From NCBI GenBank assembly GCA_965250025.1, contig OZ252283.1, positions 1,674,001 through 1,738,000 of the forward strand: a stretch of DNA of 64,000 nucleotides. The letters run 5' to 3'. This DNA is from CBDDLD01 sp965250025. Lineage in GTDB: Bacteria > Bacteroidota > Bacteroidia > Flavobacteriales > Flavobacteriaceae. Both the position numbers and the translations under genes were made by a program. The notes under the pieces were generated by a model, which did no database searches, was not told the origin of the DNA, and was given only the letters and a program-made list of their open reading frames with translations. Positions 10,129 to 20,200 of this stretch are shown here, piece after piece (the stretch's first letter is position 1; every line of letters begins with the position of its first letter).

Positions 10129-10800
10129 ATGACCTTTAGTACGTTTAAAAGAGAGATGCTTACAGCCGTAACGGCATTTGTGATTTGTTTAACAGCTGTA
10201 ACCGGACATGCACAAAAACTGGCCGTTCTAAAATACAAAGGCGGAGGCGACTGGTATAGTAATCCAACTGCGCTACCCAATCTTATCAAATATTGTAATG
10301 CTAACATAGGTACCGCCATTGATGAACGTATAGAAAATGTTGAAGTTGGCAGTTCGGATATTTTTCAGTACCCCTTATTGCATATGACCGGTCATGGGAA
10401 CGTATTTTTTAGTGAAGACGATGCCGAAAATTTAAGAAACTATCTCACATCCGGGGGCTTCTTACATATTGATGACAATTATGGAATGAAACCATACATT
10501 ACTAAAGAACTTAAGAAAGTGTTTCCCAATACCGATCTTACCGAAATGCCCTCCAATCACGAAATCTTTAATATTGCCTATAAGTTTCCTAATGGTTTAC
10601 CTAAAATCCACGAACATGATGGAAAAGCACCAACAGCCTTAGGTTTGTTTTATGAGAACCGCTTAGTATTACTATTTACTTTTGAGAGTGATCTCGGTGA
10701 TGGATGGGAAGATGCAGAAGTACACAACGATCCGCAAGAAGTAAGAGAAAAAGCACTTAAAATGGGTGCCAATATTGTAAAATATGCTTTTGAAAACTAG
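10129..10800 (+). CDS. DUF4159 domain secreted protein
   Basis: 223 residues with a signal peptide (about 1-25) and a single DUF4159 domain covering the rest, with the typical YKGGGDWYSNP and GGFLHIDDN motifs. The domain has a glutamine-amidotransferase-like fold in related proteins, but no activity is established. A TACATTTG -7-like element ends only 4 nt before the ATG, so the mRNA may be nearly leaderless. It is followed after 3 nt by the zinc-ribbon gene. Confidence 0.87.
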   Translation: MTFSTFKREMLTAVTAFVICLTAVTGHAQKLAVLKYKGGGDWYSNPTALPNLIKYCNANIGTAIDERIENVEVGSSDIFQYPLLHMTGHGNVFFSEDDAENLRNYLTSGGFLHIDDNYGMKPYITKELKKVFPNTDLTEMPSNHEIFNIAYKFPNGLPKIHEHDGKAPTALGLFYENRLVLLFTFESDLGDGWEDAEVHNDPQEVREKALKMGANIVKYAFEN

Positions 10801-10803
10801 TCT

Positions 10804-11136
10804 ATGAAGTTAAGTTATCGCTGCAGTTCTTGTAAAAAAGATAATACTATAAATACCAAAGCTAAAGACAGGCATGGCCTACTAATGGAACTAGGTACCA
10901 ACGAGTTTAATGAACGATGTAAGTATTGCGGAAATTTTACCAAGAAACACATCAACAGATTGTATGCTGAAGAAAACTACACCTTTGTAATCCTCGGATT
11001 TATTTTAGCAGCCATTGTAACTTATTTTCTATGGGACTTTGGTTTTATAAGTACACTAACCGGCACCATTCCCCTATGGTTTTGGACAGAGATGAAGAAA
11101 AAAGCTAGTACTTTTAACGGCTCATTAGTAAAATAA
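10804..11136 (+). CDS. Small membrane protein with zinc ribbon
   Basis: 110 residues. Two CxxC pairs (CSSC and CKYC, residues 7-41) form a likely zinc ribbon at the N-terminus, followed by two predicted membrane segments around residues 58-92. I do not recognise the family. It begins 3 nt after the DUF4159 stop and ends 10 nt before the methylase, so it sits inside an operon. A link to RNA or membrane biology would be a guess. Confidence 0.75.
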   Translation: MKLSYRCSSCKKDNTINTKAKDRHGLLMELGTNEFNERCKYCGNFTKKHINRLYAEENYTFVILGFILAAIVTYFLWDFGFISTLTGTIPLWFWTEMKKKASTFNGSLVK

Positions 11137-11146
11137 TTTATACAAT

Positions 11147-11659
11147 TTGCAGCATACCCACTACTCTACAGCATTTACAAAGCAAAAGTTTCCTATCGTA
11201 TTAATTAGCGATCGTATTACTAATGCTCCAAATATTGGTAGCTTGTTTCGCATTGCCGATGCTTTTGGTATTGAAACGCTGGTGTTTTGTGGTGACAATA
11301 CGCCTATCGGGAGGCGTATGGCCAAAACCTCACGATCTACTGAAAAGTATGTGAACTATAAAGTAGTCCCCGATGCTGAAACTGAAATCACACGATTAAA
11401 AGCTGAAGGTTATCGCATTTTGGCTGTGGAAATTACCAACAATAGCCAGCCCTTGCATAAGTTCAAAATTGCACCAAACACACCCTATGTTATAGTTATT
11501 GGTAATGAAAATTATGGCATTTCGGAAACGGTATTAGCCATAGTCGATGCTGTAATACATATAGACATGTATGGCGAAAACAGTAGTATGAATGTGACAC
11601 AAGCGGCCAGTATTGTGTTATATGAAATGACCAAACAAATGTCTGGTTCTGCAAATTAA
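11147..11659 (+). CDS. TrmH-family (SpoU) RNA methyltransferase
   Basis: 170-residue SPOUT enzyme predicted to 2'-O-methylate a tRNA or rRNA ribose. Motif 1 NAPNIGSLFRIADAFG, motif 2 VIGNENYGIS and motif 3 MNVTQAASIVLYE are all present. No ATG fits: the frame begins at TTG 11147-11149, which also places the N-terminus where family members start, so TTG initiation is likely. The target nucleotide cannot be predicted from sequence. Confidence 0.9.
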   Translation: MQHTHYSTAFTKQKFPIVLISDRITNAPNIGSLFRIADAFGIETLVFCGDNTPIGRRMAKTSRSTEKYVNYKVVPDAETEITRLKAEGYRILAVEITNNSQPLHKFKIAPNTPYVIVIGNENYGISETVLAIVDAVIHIDMYGENSSMNVTQAASIVLYEMTKQMSGSAN

Positions 11660-11675
11660 GAACTATATTTATCCC

Positions 11676-12764
11676 ATGAACTCAAAAGTCATAGCCAACG
11701 GTATTTTAAGAGCACTCGGAATCATTCTGGGCATTGTAATACTGCTGTACTTCCTGTACCAAATACAATCTGTCATAGTATATATTGCTATTGCCGCTGT
11801 GATTGCTTTGATCGGTAGACCTGTTATTATCTTTCTCAGACGCCGGTTAAAATTCAAAAATATTCTGGCTGTTATTACTACTATGGTATTGTTCATAGGA
11901 CTCTTTATAGGTCTGATAGGGCTTTTTATTCCTCTGATTGTTGAACAGGGGCATAACTTGTCCTTACTAGATATAGAACAACTGCAAAACAATGTAGAAA
12001 ACTTGTATGACGAGATCGTTACCTATTTTGAATTTCAGAACATCGATGTGCAACAATCCATTAAAGATTCTAATTTGTTTTCCAAATTTGATTTTGCACT
12101 GATCCCTAATTTTGTAAACTCCATAGTAAGCGGATTAGGCAGCTTTAGTGTAGGGCTGTTCTCTGTACTGTTCATTTCCTTTTTCTTTCTAAAAGACAGC
12201 AAGCTTTTTGAAGACAGTATTATGACGATCATTCCTAATAATAAGGTCAACAGAACCAAAAGCTCCATTACTAAGATCAAGGATTTATTATCGCGCTACT
12301 TTATAGGATTGGTTTTTCAGATTCTGATATTATTTGTCATATACACAATTGTTTTATTGATCTTCGGAATTGACAATGCTATAGTTATTGCATTCTTATG
12401 TGCCTTATTGAATCTGATTCCTTATGTTGGACCCATAGTGAGTGCATTTTTAATGGTGCTATTGAGCATGTCTAGCAATCTGGGTGAAAGTTTTAGCGAT
12501 GTCATCTTACCAAAAACAACCTATGTAATGATTGGGTTTATCATTGCGCAGCTGGTTGATAACTTCTTCAGTCAGCCTGTAATTTTTTCTAAAAGTGTCA
12601 AATCTCATCCTCTGGAAATCTTTTTGGTCATTATCATTGCCGGGATCTTATTTGGTATTATAGGCATGGTTGTTGCCGTACCTTCTTATACAGCAATTAA
12701 GGTCATCTTAAAAGAATTTTTATCGGAATATAAGATCGTCAGAAAGCTCACTAAAGACTTATAG
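11676..12764 (+). CDS. AI-2E family transporter (UPF0118 permease)
   Basis: 362-residue inner-membrane protein with about eight hydrophobic segments in two groups separated by a soluble stretch (around residues 90-140), the family layout. The family includes Na+/H+ antiporters and the AI-2 exporter TqsA; substrate cannot be assigned here. The conserved LNLIPYVGPIVSA and SKSVKSHPLEIF stretches are present. The start is ATG 11676, 16 nt after the methylase stop. The next gene follows after 7 nt. Confidence 0.93.
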   Translation: MNSKVIANGILRALGIILGIVILLYFLYQIQSVIVYIAIAAVIALIGRPVIIFLRRRLKFKNILAVITTMVLFIGLFIGLIGLFIPLIVEQGHNLSLLDIEQLQNNVENLYDEIVTYFEFQNIDVQQSIKDSNLFSKFDFALIPNFVNSIVSGLGSFSVGLFSVLFISFFFLKDSKLFEDSIMTIIPNNKVNRTKSSITKIKDLLSRYFIGLVFQILILFVIYTIVLLIFGIDNAIVIAFLCALLNLIPYVGPIVSAFLMVLLSMSSNLGESFSDVILPKTTYVMIGFIIAQLVDNFFSQPVIFSKSVKSHPLEIFLVIIIAGILFGIIGMVVAVPSYTAIKVILKEFLSEYKIVRKLTKDL

Positions 12765-12771
12765 TAATTAT

Positions 12772-13947
12772 TTGGATAATTCAATATTAAATATTGATAT
12801 ACAGGAATTTATAAAAAATAATATCAATTCAGATATTGGTACTTTAGTACTTAAAGGTTTGCCATATCCGCCTGAATTAGGCAAAGCCATTATTGAACAA
12901 ATTGAAGCTAAAAAAAAAGCCGAAAAAAAGTTGCCCACATGGTTCAATACGCCACAGATTTATTACCCTAATAAACTGAATATTGAACAAACCTCATCTG
13001 AGCTTACAGCACGCTATAAATCGGAGTTGATCTCAGGAACAGCATTGATAGATCTTACCGGAGGGTTTGGGGTAGATGATTATTTTTTTTCCAAACGCTT
13101 TGATAGCGTCACACATTGTGAAGTCAACACACTACTCTCAGAAATGGCAGCTCACAATTACAAGGTTTTAGACATCGATAACATACAATGTTTCGCGAAT
13201 GATGGTCTTGATGTATTAAAGATGCAAAAACAGTCTTTCGACTGGATCTATATTGATCCCTCCCGACGCGACCAGAAAAAGAGCAAAGTCTTTTTACTAT
13301 CTGACTGCTCCCCAAATATTGTGGCCTTATTGAACACGTATTTCGAATATTCTCAAAACATATTGGTTAAAACCTCGCCGCTTTTGGACTTATCCGCCAC
13401 TATTGCAGAGCTATCCTTTGTAAAAGTCATTCATATTGTTGCAGTACATAATGAGGTGAAAGAACTGTTATGGGTATTGGAATACGGTTATAAAGGCGGT
13501 ATTGAAATCAAAACAGTTAATTTACAAAAGGATACCAGACAGGTCTTTGATTTTAACTACGATGATGAATTTCAACAACAAGCCACATATGGTTTACCTC
13601 TAAACTTCATATACGAACCCAATACAGCACTCTTAAAATCAGGCGCCTTCAACACGCTAAGCACATCGCTTAATATTCTAAAATTGAGTAAGCATGCGCA
13701 TCTATATACTTCTGAAGTTCTCATGGACTTTCCGGGTCGTTCGTTTAAGATAGTAACGGTATTACCATTTCATAAAAAAGCCCTGTCACAGCAAGGCATA
13801 TCTAAAGCTAACATCACCACACGACATTTTCCACTGTCTGTAGCACAAATTCGAAAAAAATTCAAGATTAAAGATGGCGGTGATCTCTATTTATTTTTCA
13901 CAACTAATATGCATGATGAAAAAATTGTGATCGTTGCAAAAAAGTAG
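12772..13947 (+). CDS. Class I SAM-dependent methyltransferase with THUMP-like domain
   Basis: 391 residues. The central Rossmann region shows IDLTGGFGVDDYFF (SAM binding) and the catalytic-type IDPSRRD motif; the N-terminal ferredoxin-like and C-terminal THUMP-like parts match the PG_1098-type family of Bacteroidota. An RNA substrate is likely but not proven. The only fitting start is TTG at 12772, 7 nt after the permease stop. It ends the rightward run; no strong terminator follows. Confidence 0.88.
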   Translation: MDNSILNIDIQEFIKNNINSDIGTLVLKGLPYPPELGKAIIEQIEAKKKAEKKLPTWFNTPQIYYPNKLNIEQTSSELTARYKSELISGTALIDLTGGFGVDDYFFSKRFDSVTHCEVNTLLSEMAAHNYKVLDIDNIQCFANDGLDVLKMQKQSFDWIYIDPSRRDQKKSKVFLLSDCSPNIVALLNTYFEYSQNILVKTSPLLDLSATIAELSFVKVIHIVAVHNEVKELLWVLEYGYKGGIEIKTVNLQKDTRQVFDFNYDDEFQQQATYGLPLNFIYEPNTALLKSGAFNTLSTSLNILKLSKHAHLYTSEVLMDFPGRSFKIVTVLPFHKKALSQQGISKANITTRHFPLSVAQIRKKFKIKDGGDLYLFFTTNMHDEKIVIVAKK

Positions 13948-14074
13948 CTCTTTTTGGACTCTTAAATTTGTACCCTGCATACAGAATTAAAGGCAATGAT
14001 AAGAGCATTATACGTTCTACCTGCTTCAAAATAAAATGAGTAGCTAGTTTTCTCTGAAAAAACTAAAAAAATTG

Positions 14075-14105
14075 TTGCGTTCTTTAATATGAAAAGCTAC
14101 ATTTG
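14075..14105 (+). promoter_or_regulatory. Promoter of the tRNA-Ser/tRNA-Pro unit
   Basis: TTG at 14075-14077, a 20-bp spacer and TACATTTG at 14098-14105 fit the Bacteroidota housekeeping promoter. Transcription would begin near 14110, about 35 nt before tRNA-Ser. Confidence 0.75.
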
Positions 14106-14143
14106 CATCCGCAATTTAAGAGACGTTCTTACTAGATTGTATT

Positions 14144-14227
14144 GGAGAGGTGCCAGAGTGGTAATGGAGCAGATTGCTAATCTGTCAACGCGTAAGTGTT
14201 GCCCGGGTTCGAATCCCGGTCTCTCCG
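14144..14227 (+). tRNA. tRNA-Ser (GCU)
   Basis: 84-nt class II tRNA. The acceptor stem GGAGAGG pairs with TCTCTCC, with G as discriminator. The anticodon loop TTGCTAA carries GCT, a long variable arm follows, and the T-arm holds GGTTCGAATCC. The CCA end is not encoded. Confidence 0.96.
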
Positions 14228-14254
14228 CAATAACAGTGTTCAAATTGTTAGTTT

Positions 14255-14329
14255 CGGGGTGTAGCGTAGCCCGGTTATCGCGCCGCGTTTGGGACGCGGA
14301 GGTCGCAGGTTCGAATCCTGCCACCCCGA
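14255..14329 (+). tRNA. tRNA-Pro (UGG)
   Basis: 75-nt tRNA. The acceptor stem CGGGGTG pairs with CACCCCG, with A as discriminator. The anticodon stem CCGCG/CGCGG encloses TTTGGGA with anticodon TGG. It is co-transcribed with tRNA-Ser and followed by a terminator; CCA is not encoded. Confidence 0.96.
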
Positions 14330-14344
14330 CAAGTTAAAATAAAG

Positions 14345-14386
14345 AAGCGCTCTTTAGACAGTAAATGTTCTAAAGAGCGCTTTTTG
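14345..14386 (+). terminator. Rho-independent terminator of the tRNA unit
   Basis: A 14-bp perfect stem (14345-14358 with 14369-14382) with a 10-nt loop is followed by a T-run. It lies 15 nt after tRNA-Pro. Confidence 0.9.
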
Positions 14387-14398
14387 TTTTTAGATAAA

Positions 14399-16372
14399 TT
14401 AAAGGGACAGCTGATCTAAATAGTTTTGAGAAACGGTTTTACCCAAAGATTTCGCCTTTAAAGCATCTTTCAAGGCTTTTCCTTTTTCCCCTAACTGAAA
14501 ATATACAATAGACCTATTGTACCATCCATCAACAAAATCCGGAAAGAGACGAATCATGTCACTGTAGGTATTTATAGCTGCTTGCAATTGATTATTTTGA
14601 TAATAGGCATTAGCCAAGTTGTTATAAACGTTAACCTGATCTGATGCTATTGAAATAGCTTTTTTATAATCAGAAATAGCCTTAAGGTAATTTTTACTGT
14701 TTAACCATAGGTTGCCTCTGTTATACCAGGCTTCATATTGATCATCATTGAGAGCTATCGCTTTATTGTAATCTTTCAATGCATACTCATAATTGTTTTG
14801 CGCTAAATGTACATTAGCTCTATTCACATAAGTTTGCGTAATGGCTTCATCCAACTGTATTGCCTTATTAAAATCAGATAATGCAGCTTCAAACTGTTGC
14901 AATTCATATAAAAATTGTCCCCTATTCACATAAGCTTTTGCATAATCAGGATTGATTTCAATAGCCTCATTATAATCTGTAATAGCATTTTGATATTGAC
15001 CTAAAGCCCTGTAGGCATCTCCCCTATTAAAATAGTTATGAAAATGATTAGGATTAAGTGATATTGCCTTAGAATAATCGTTAATAGCCATTTTAAACGC
15101 TCCTATATCCTTATAATAATTTCCACGTCCAATATATGCATACCAATCTCCCGGGTATTCTTTTATAACTTTAGACCAAAGCGTTTCACTGGACTTCCAA
15201 ATCTTACTTTGATTCCAGGTACTAAAAGAACACAATATAACAAGTCCTACTAAAAAGCCGGTCATAGCTTTACGATAAGATTTCTGTTTTTTGAATGCAT
15301 AATCCCATACATATCCTATTATAAAAAACAAACCTATATACGGCAGGTAAGTATACCGCTCAGCAACAATTGCCCTTCCTACAGAAAAAAACTGCAATAC
15401 AAGAATAAGGTTAATCACAAAAAATACAGTACCAAAAACCACGTATTTGTTTTTGATTCCTTTCTTTAGTATTAAGGCTAGAATAACTGCTATAAGTAAT
15501 ACTGCTGAAACTAATTTTAAAGTCCAAAGGGATGTGCCTTCCGGATAAGGATGCATTACAGAGAAACCGTATGGCACAATACTTTTTACCAAATATATAG
15601 ATAGTGCGTAGCTGGCATGGCCAATTTTTTCAAATATTGAAAACTGATTCAAATCGCCTATAGCATCATCCTTTTGGATTAATATAGTAGCTACCCCCAA
15701 TAAAAAAGCACCCACAAATAAAGGAAGTTTATTAAAAACATTTTTAATGGAAATTGTTCTATTCTGGAAGTAATCTATTAGAATTAATACAACAGGAAGT
15801 GTTACTGCTGCGGGTTTTGAAAGAAGTGATAATATGCCTAAAAATGTAAATAAAATATAGTACTTAAGAGTCTTTCGCTTACTATAATTAAGATAGAAGA
15901 TCAGACTTAATAGATAGAAAAAAGTAAACAGTACATCTTTTCGTTCTACAATCCATGCTACAGATTCAACATGCATAGGGTGTATCCCAAAAAATAAAGC
16001 TGTAACCAATGAAATTTTAAAATTGTCAGACGTTAACTTCCTAATAAACACAAATACTAATGCCGTATTGAAAAGGTGTAAAATCAAATTTATAAGATGG
16101 TAACCAAACGCAGTCTCACCCGATAATTTATAATTTAAAATGAATGATAAGGTGGTCAATGGGTGATAATTTCCACCAATACCTTGATTAAATAGAAGAT
16201 ATATATCAGAAAACTTAAAATTTTTAATGATTGGATTTTGAAACACTATCGTATCATCATCATAATTTACTACACCACCTAATAAGACAGGGTACAGACA
16301 AATACTACTGATCATTAGGATAAAAACTAAAGCTAAATGCCAGTTATGCTTTCTGTTTTTGAAAAAACTCAT
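14399..16372 (-). CDS. TMTC-like membrane protein with C-terminal TPR repeats
   Basis: 657 residues. The N-terminal half (about 15-390) has roughly ten hydrophobic segments with a PMT/GT-C glycosyltransferase look (GGVVNYDDD loop after the first segment, HPMHVESVAWI). The C-terminal part (about 400-650) is a run of about seven TPR motifs such as YNEAIEINPDYAKAYVNRG. The layout matches bacterial relatives of eukaryotic TMTC O-mannosyltransferases, so a lipid-linked sugar transfer to exported proteins is plausible. Activity is inferred from architecture only. Start ATG at 16372; the gene is convergent with the tRNA unit. Confidence 0.85.
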   Translation of the reverse strand: MSFFKNRKHNWHLALVFILMISSICLYPVLLGGVVNYDDDTIVFQNPIIKNFKFSDIYLLFNQGIGGNYHPLTTLSFILNYKLSGETAFGYHLINLILHLFNTALVFVFIRKLTSDNFKISLVTALFFGIHPMHVESVAWIVERKDVLFTFFYLLSLIFYLNYSKRKTLKYYILFTFLGILSLLSKPAAVTLPVVLILIDYFQNRTISIKNVFNKLPLFVGAFLLGVATILIQKDDAIGDLNQFSIFEKIGHASYALSIYLVKSIVPYGFSVMHPYPEGTSLWTLKLVSAVLLIAVILALILKKGIKNKYVVFGTVFFVINLILVLQFFSVGRAIVAERYTYLPYIGLFFIIGYVWDYAFKKQKSYRKAMTGFLVGLVILCSFSTWNQSKIWKSSETLWSKVIKEYPGDWYAYIGRGNYYKDIGAFKMAINDYSKAISLNPNHFHNYFNRGDAYRALGQYQNAITDYNEAIEINPDYAKAYVNRGQFLYELQQFEAALSDFNKAIQLDEAITQTYVNRANVHLAQNNYEYALKDYNKAIALNDDQYEAWYNRGNLWLNSKNYLKAISDYKKAISIASDQVNVYNNLANAYYQNNQLQAAINTYSDMIRLFPDFVDGWYNRSIVYFQLGEKGKALKDALKAKSLGKTVSQNYLDQLSL

Positions 16373-17207
16373 AGGGTTATAGTATTAATTTATGATCAAG
16401 ATTATGTACTTCTATAGCGATATAAATATAGGTATAATCCTATATCTAGTGCCCATGAATATTCCTTTTTGAAACAGAATAACATACCCAAGTAGTTTAC
16501 TTATGCTTTTAAAATAATAAAACACTAATAATCAATATCTTAAATAAGAAATAGCGTAAATACCACCATTAAAAACTTGTCGTTAAAAAGACAAAAAAGA
16601 CGATTAAATGTAAAAAAAGTATTTTTTTATTATTGTTTTGTACGTTTTTTTTCTACTTTTGAATTCGTAATTATTGTATTGATAATTACAGTTAAATATT
16701 ATGCATAGTCTTTAAGAAAGATGTAATAGATGTTTCTTTAATAAAAAGACTATGGTTTGGAGAAAATGTACTAGGTTTTCGTTTTTGATATCCAAAGTTT
16801 TGGAGATTAACTTCCCCTAAGTTAGTTAGAAAATTTAGACCATTGATGAGTTTTATTAATAATTAAACCAAAGTTATAGTCATATAATCCAATCATGCCT
16901 TGAAACCTATTTTAACCTACTTAACCCCGTATTTAATCACTTCTTTTTTCTTTTACGGATTGCAATTGCAATCCCAGAATAACTTTATGTTACGACATAA
17001 TGTATCCTCCGTACTCAAATTAATCTTTAGAATCTATAGGATTACAATTAGTTATGTGCTAACCACTCTCTCATTTCAGGTTAAGATACTTGGTTCAGAT
17101 GTAATACAGGCCGTAATAGGATGTAATGAAAAACACAAACAACAATACATTTTAAAATATTAAAAAACATAATAATCGATTAATAAGTAACCCAAAAAAA
17201 CCAGCCC
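16373..17207. other. 835-bp intergenic stretch with promoter and leader hairpin
   Basis: No convincing gene. A promoter match (TTG 16633-16635, 18-bp spacer, TACTTTTG 16654-16661) reads toward the HYR adhesin and would give a leader of about 540 nt. Within the leader a 10-bp perfect inverted repeat (16704-16713 with 16745-16754) encloses a weaker inner stem. An 87-codon TTG-started frame at 16900-17163 has a signal-peptide-like start but no recognisable domain and no ATG; it could be a remnant and I do not call it a gene. Confidence 0.5.
16633..16661 (+). promoter_or_regulatory. Promoter candidate for the HYR adhesin
   Basis: TTG, an 18-bp spacer and TACTTTTG match the Bacteroidota consensus. 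It is the best match in the stretch upstream of the adhesin, but it lies 547 nt from the ATG. Confidence 0.5.
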
Positions 17208-20200
17208 ATGTATGTAAAAAAATTACCCTTATCTATCTTATTTATCCTAATGTCTTTAATGTCATTTGGTCAAGTATTTGAATTTAATGGCTCCTCCAAT
17301 CTAGCTAATGCTTTTGGAGCACAATCACCTGAGTATTGTTCTTCAATAATTACCTATTCACCAGCATCCAATAACGATTTAGACATACAAGCTTGTGAAA
17401 ATACAACTGGCAGAGGTGGCTTTGGAGGTATATCTTTAGCCGAAGGATCTGGTGAACTATCAGTTTCTGGTGCAGGTATTGGAAATAGTGCCGGAGCTAA
17501 TAAACGAGTGATCTTTACAAGAAATTCTGGTGACGATTTTGAAGCCCGTAACATTCAAGTTGTTCCACGCTGTTACAGACCCAATTCTGGCTCGCCTTAT
17601 GAAACCACAGATTTCTCTATAGTTGGATTTAAGGACGGAACACAAACGGGCATTTACTCAGTAAATGGAGCTACTCATGGTACATTATACGATATCGACC
17701 TTACTGCACAAACTGGATTTGATGATATCGATGAACTTGTTGTTAATACAGGTGTACAAGATTTTAGAATTTTAGAATTGGAGTTGTCTGACGTTTCTTT
17801 AGCAGACACTACAGACCCAGTAATTACTGTATGTGCCTCTACTCCGGCCAATATATCAGCAAATGGATCTTGTCTAGGCACAGCTTCGGATCTTACAGGA
17901 GATGTTACCGCCACAGATGATAGTGGTGTGACACCAACCATTACGCAATCTCCAGCAGCTGGTGCTACTCTGGGACTGGGTACTACAACCATTACTCTAA
18001 CAGCTACAGATGGCAGTGGAAACACAGCGACCTGTACGGTAAATCAAACCGTGGTCGATGATACTGATCCTGTAATCACTGTATGTGCCTCTACTCCGGC
18101 TAACATCCCTGCCAATAATTTTTGTCAAGGTACAGCTCCGGATTTAACTGGAAGTGTGACTGCTACAGATAATTGTACAGCATCGCCTGTCATTACGCAA
18201 TCTCCGGCAGCTGGTGCTACTCTAGGACTGGGTACTACAACCATTACATTAACAGCTACAGATAGTAGTGGAAACACAGCAACCTGTACGGTAAATCAAA
18301 CCGTGGTCGATGATACTGATCCTGTAATCACTGTATGTGCCTCTACTCCGGCTAACATCCCTGCCAATAATTTTTGTCAAGGTACAGCTCCGGATTTAAC
18401 TGGAAGTGTGACTGCTACAGATAATTGTACAGCATCACCTATCATTACGCAATCTCCAGCAGCTGGTGCTACTCTGGGACTGGGTACTACAACCATTACA
18501 TTAACAGCTACAGATGGCAGTGGTAACACAGCAACTTGTACGGTAAACCAAACTGTAGTCGATGATACCGATCCTACAATTGTGGTATGTGCCTCTACTC
18601 CGGCTAACATCTCAGCAGGTGCTTCTTGTACGGGTACAGCTCCGGATTTAACTGGAAGCGTGACTGCTACAGATAATTGTACAGCATCACCTATCATTAC
18701 GCAATCTCCAGCAGCTGGTGCTACTCTAGGACTGGGTACAACAACCATTACATTAACAGCTACGGATGGTAGTGGTAACACGGCAACTTGTACGGTAAAC
18801 CAAACTGTAGTCGATGATACCGATCCTACAATTGTGGTGTGTGCCTCTACTCCGGCTAACATCCCTGCCAATAATTTTTGTCAAGGTACAGCTCCGGATT
18901 TAACTGGAAGTGTGACTGCTACAGATAATTGTACAGCATCACCTATCATTACGCAATCTCCAGCAGCTGGTGCTACTCTGGGACTGGGTACTACAACCAT
19001 TACTTTAACAGCTACAGATGGCAGTGGCAACACAGCGACCTGTACGGTAAATCAAACCGTGGTCGATGATACTGATCCTGTAATCACTGTATGTGCCTCT
19101 ACTCCGGCTAACATCCCTGCCAATAATTTTTGTCAAGGTACAGCTCCGGATTTAACTGGAAGTGTGACTGCTACAGATAATTGTACAGCATCGCCTGTCA
19201 TTACGCAATCTCCAGCAGCTGGTGCTACTCTAGGACTGGGAACAACAACCATTACTCTAACAGCTACAGATGGTAGTGGAAACACAGCGACCTGTACGGT
19301 AAATCAAACTGTAGTCGATGATACTGATCCTGTAATCACTGTATGTGCCTCTACTCCGGCTAACATCCCTGCCAATAATTTTTGTCAAGGTACAGCTCCG
19401 GATTTAACAGGTTCGGTGACTGCTACAGATAATTGTACAGCATCGCCTATCATTACGCAATCTCCAGCAGCTGGTGCTACTCTAGGACTGGGTACTACAA
19501 CCATTACATTAACAGCTACAGATGGCAGTGGAAACACAGCAACTTGTACGGTAAACCAAACTGTAGTCGATGATACCGATCCTACAATTGTGGTATGTGC
19601 CTCTACTCCGGCTAACATCCCTGCCAATAATTTTTGTCAAGGTACAGCTCCGGATTTAACTGGAAGCGTGACTGCTACAGATAATTGTACAGCATCACCT
19701 GTCATTACGCAATCTCCGGCAGCTGGTGCTACTCTGGGACTGGGTACTACAACCATTACATTAACAGCTACAGATAGTAGTGGAAACACAGCAACCTGTA
19801 CGGTAAACCAAACTGTGGTCGATGATACTGATCCTGTAATCACTGTATGTGCCTCTACTCCGGCTAACATCCCTGCCAATAATTTTTGTCAAGGTACAGC
19901 TCCGGATTTAACTGGAAGCGTGACTGCTACAGATAATTGTACGGCATCACCTATCATTACGCAATCTCCGGCAGCTGGTGCTACTCTGGGACTGGGTACT
20001 ACAACCATTACTCTAACAGCTACAGATGGCAGTGGAAACACAGCAACTTGTACGGTAAACCAAACTGTAGTCGATGATACCGATCCTACAATTGTGGTAT
20101 GTGCCTCTACTCCTGCTAACATCTCAGCAGGTGCTTCTTGTACGGGTACAGCTCCGGATTTAACTGGTTCAGTGACTGCTACAGATAATTGTACGGCATC

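Noticed and set aside
14089..14337. 82-codon frame over the two tRNA genes, and a 75-codon frame opposite it.
   Set aside because: Both overlap tRNA-Ser and tRNA-Pro almost completely.
16900..17163. 87-codon frame with a signal-peptide-like N-terminus.
   Set aside because: It needs a TTG start directly after an ATG that stops within three codons, and shows no domain; kept only as a possible remnant in the intergenic entry.
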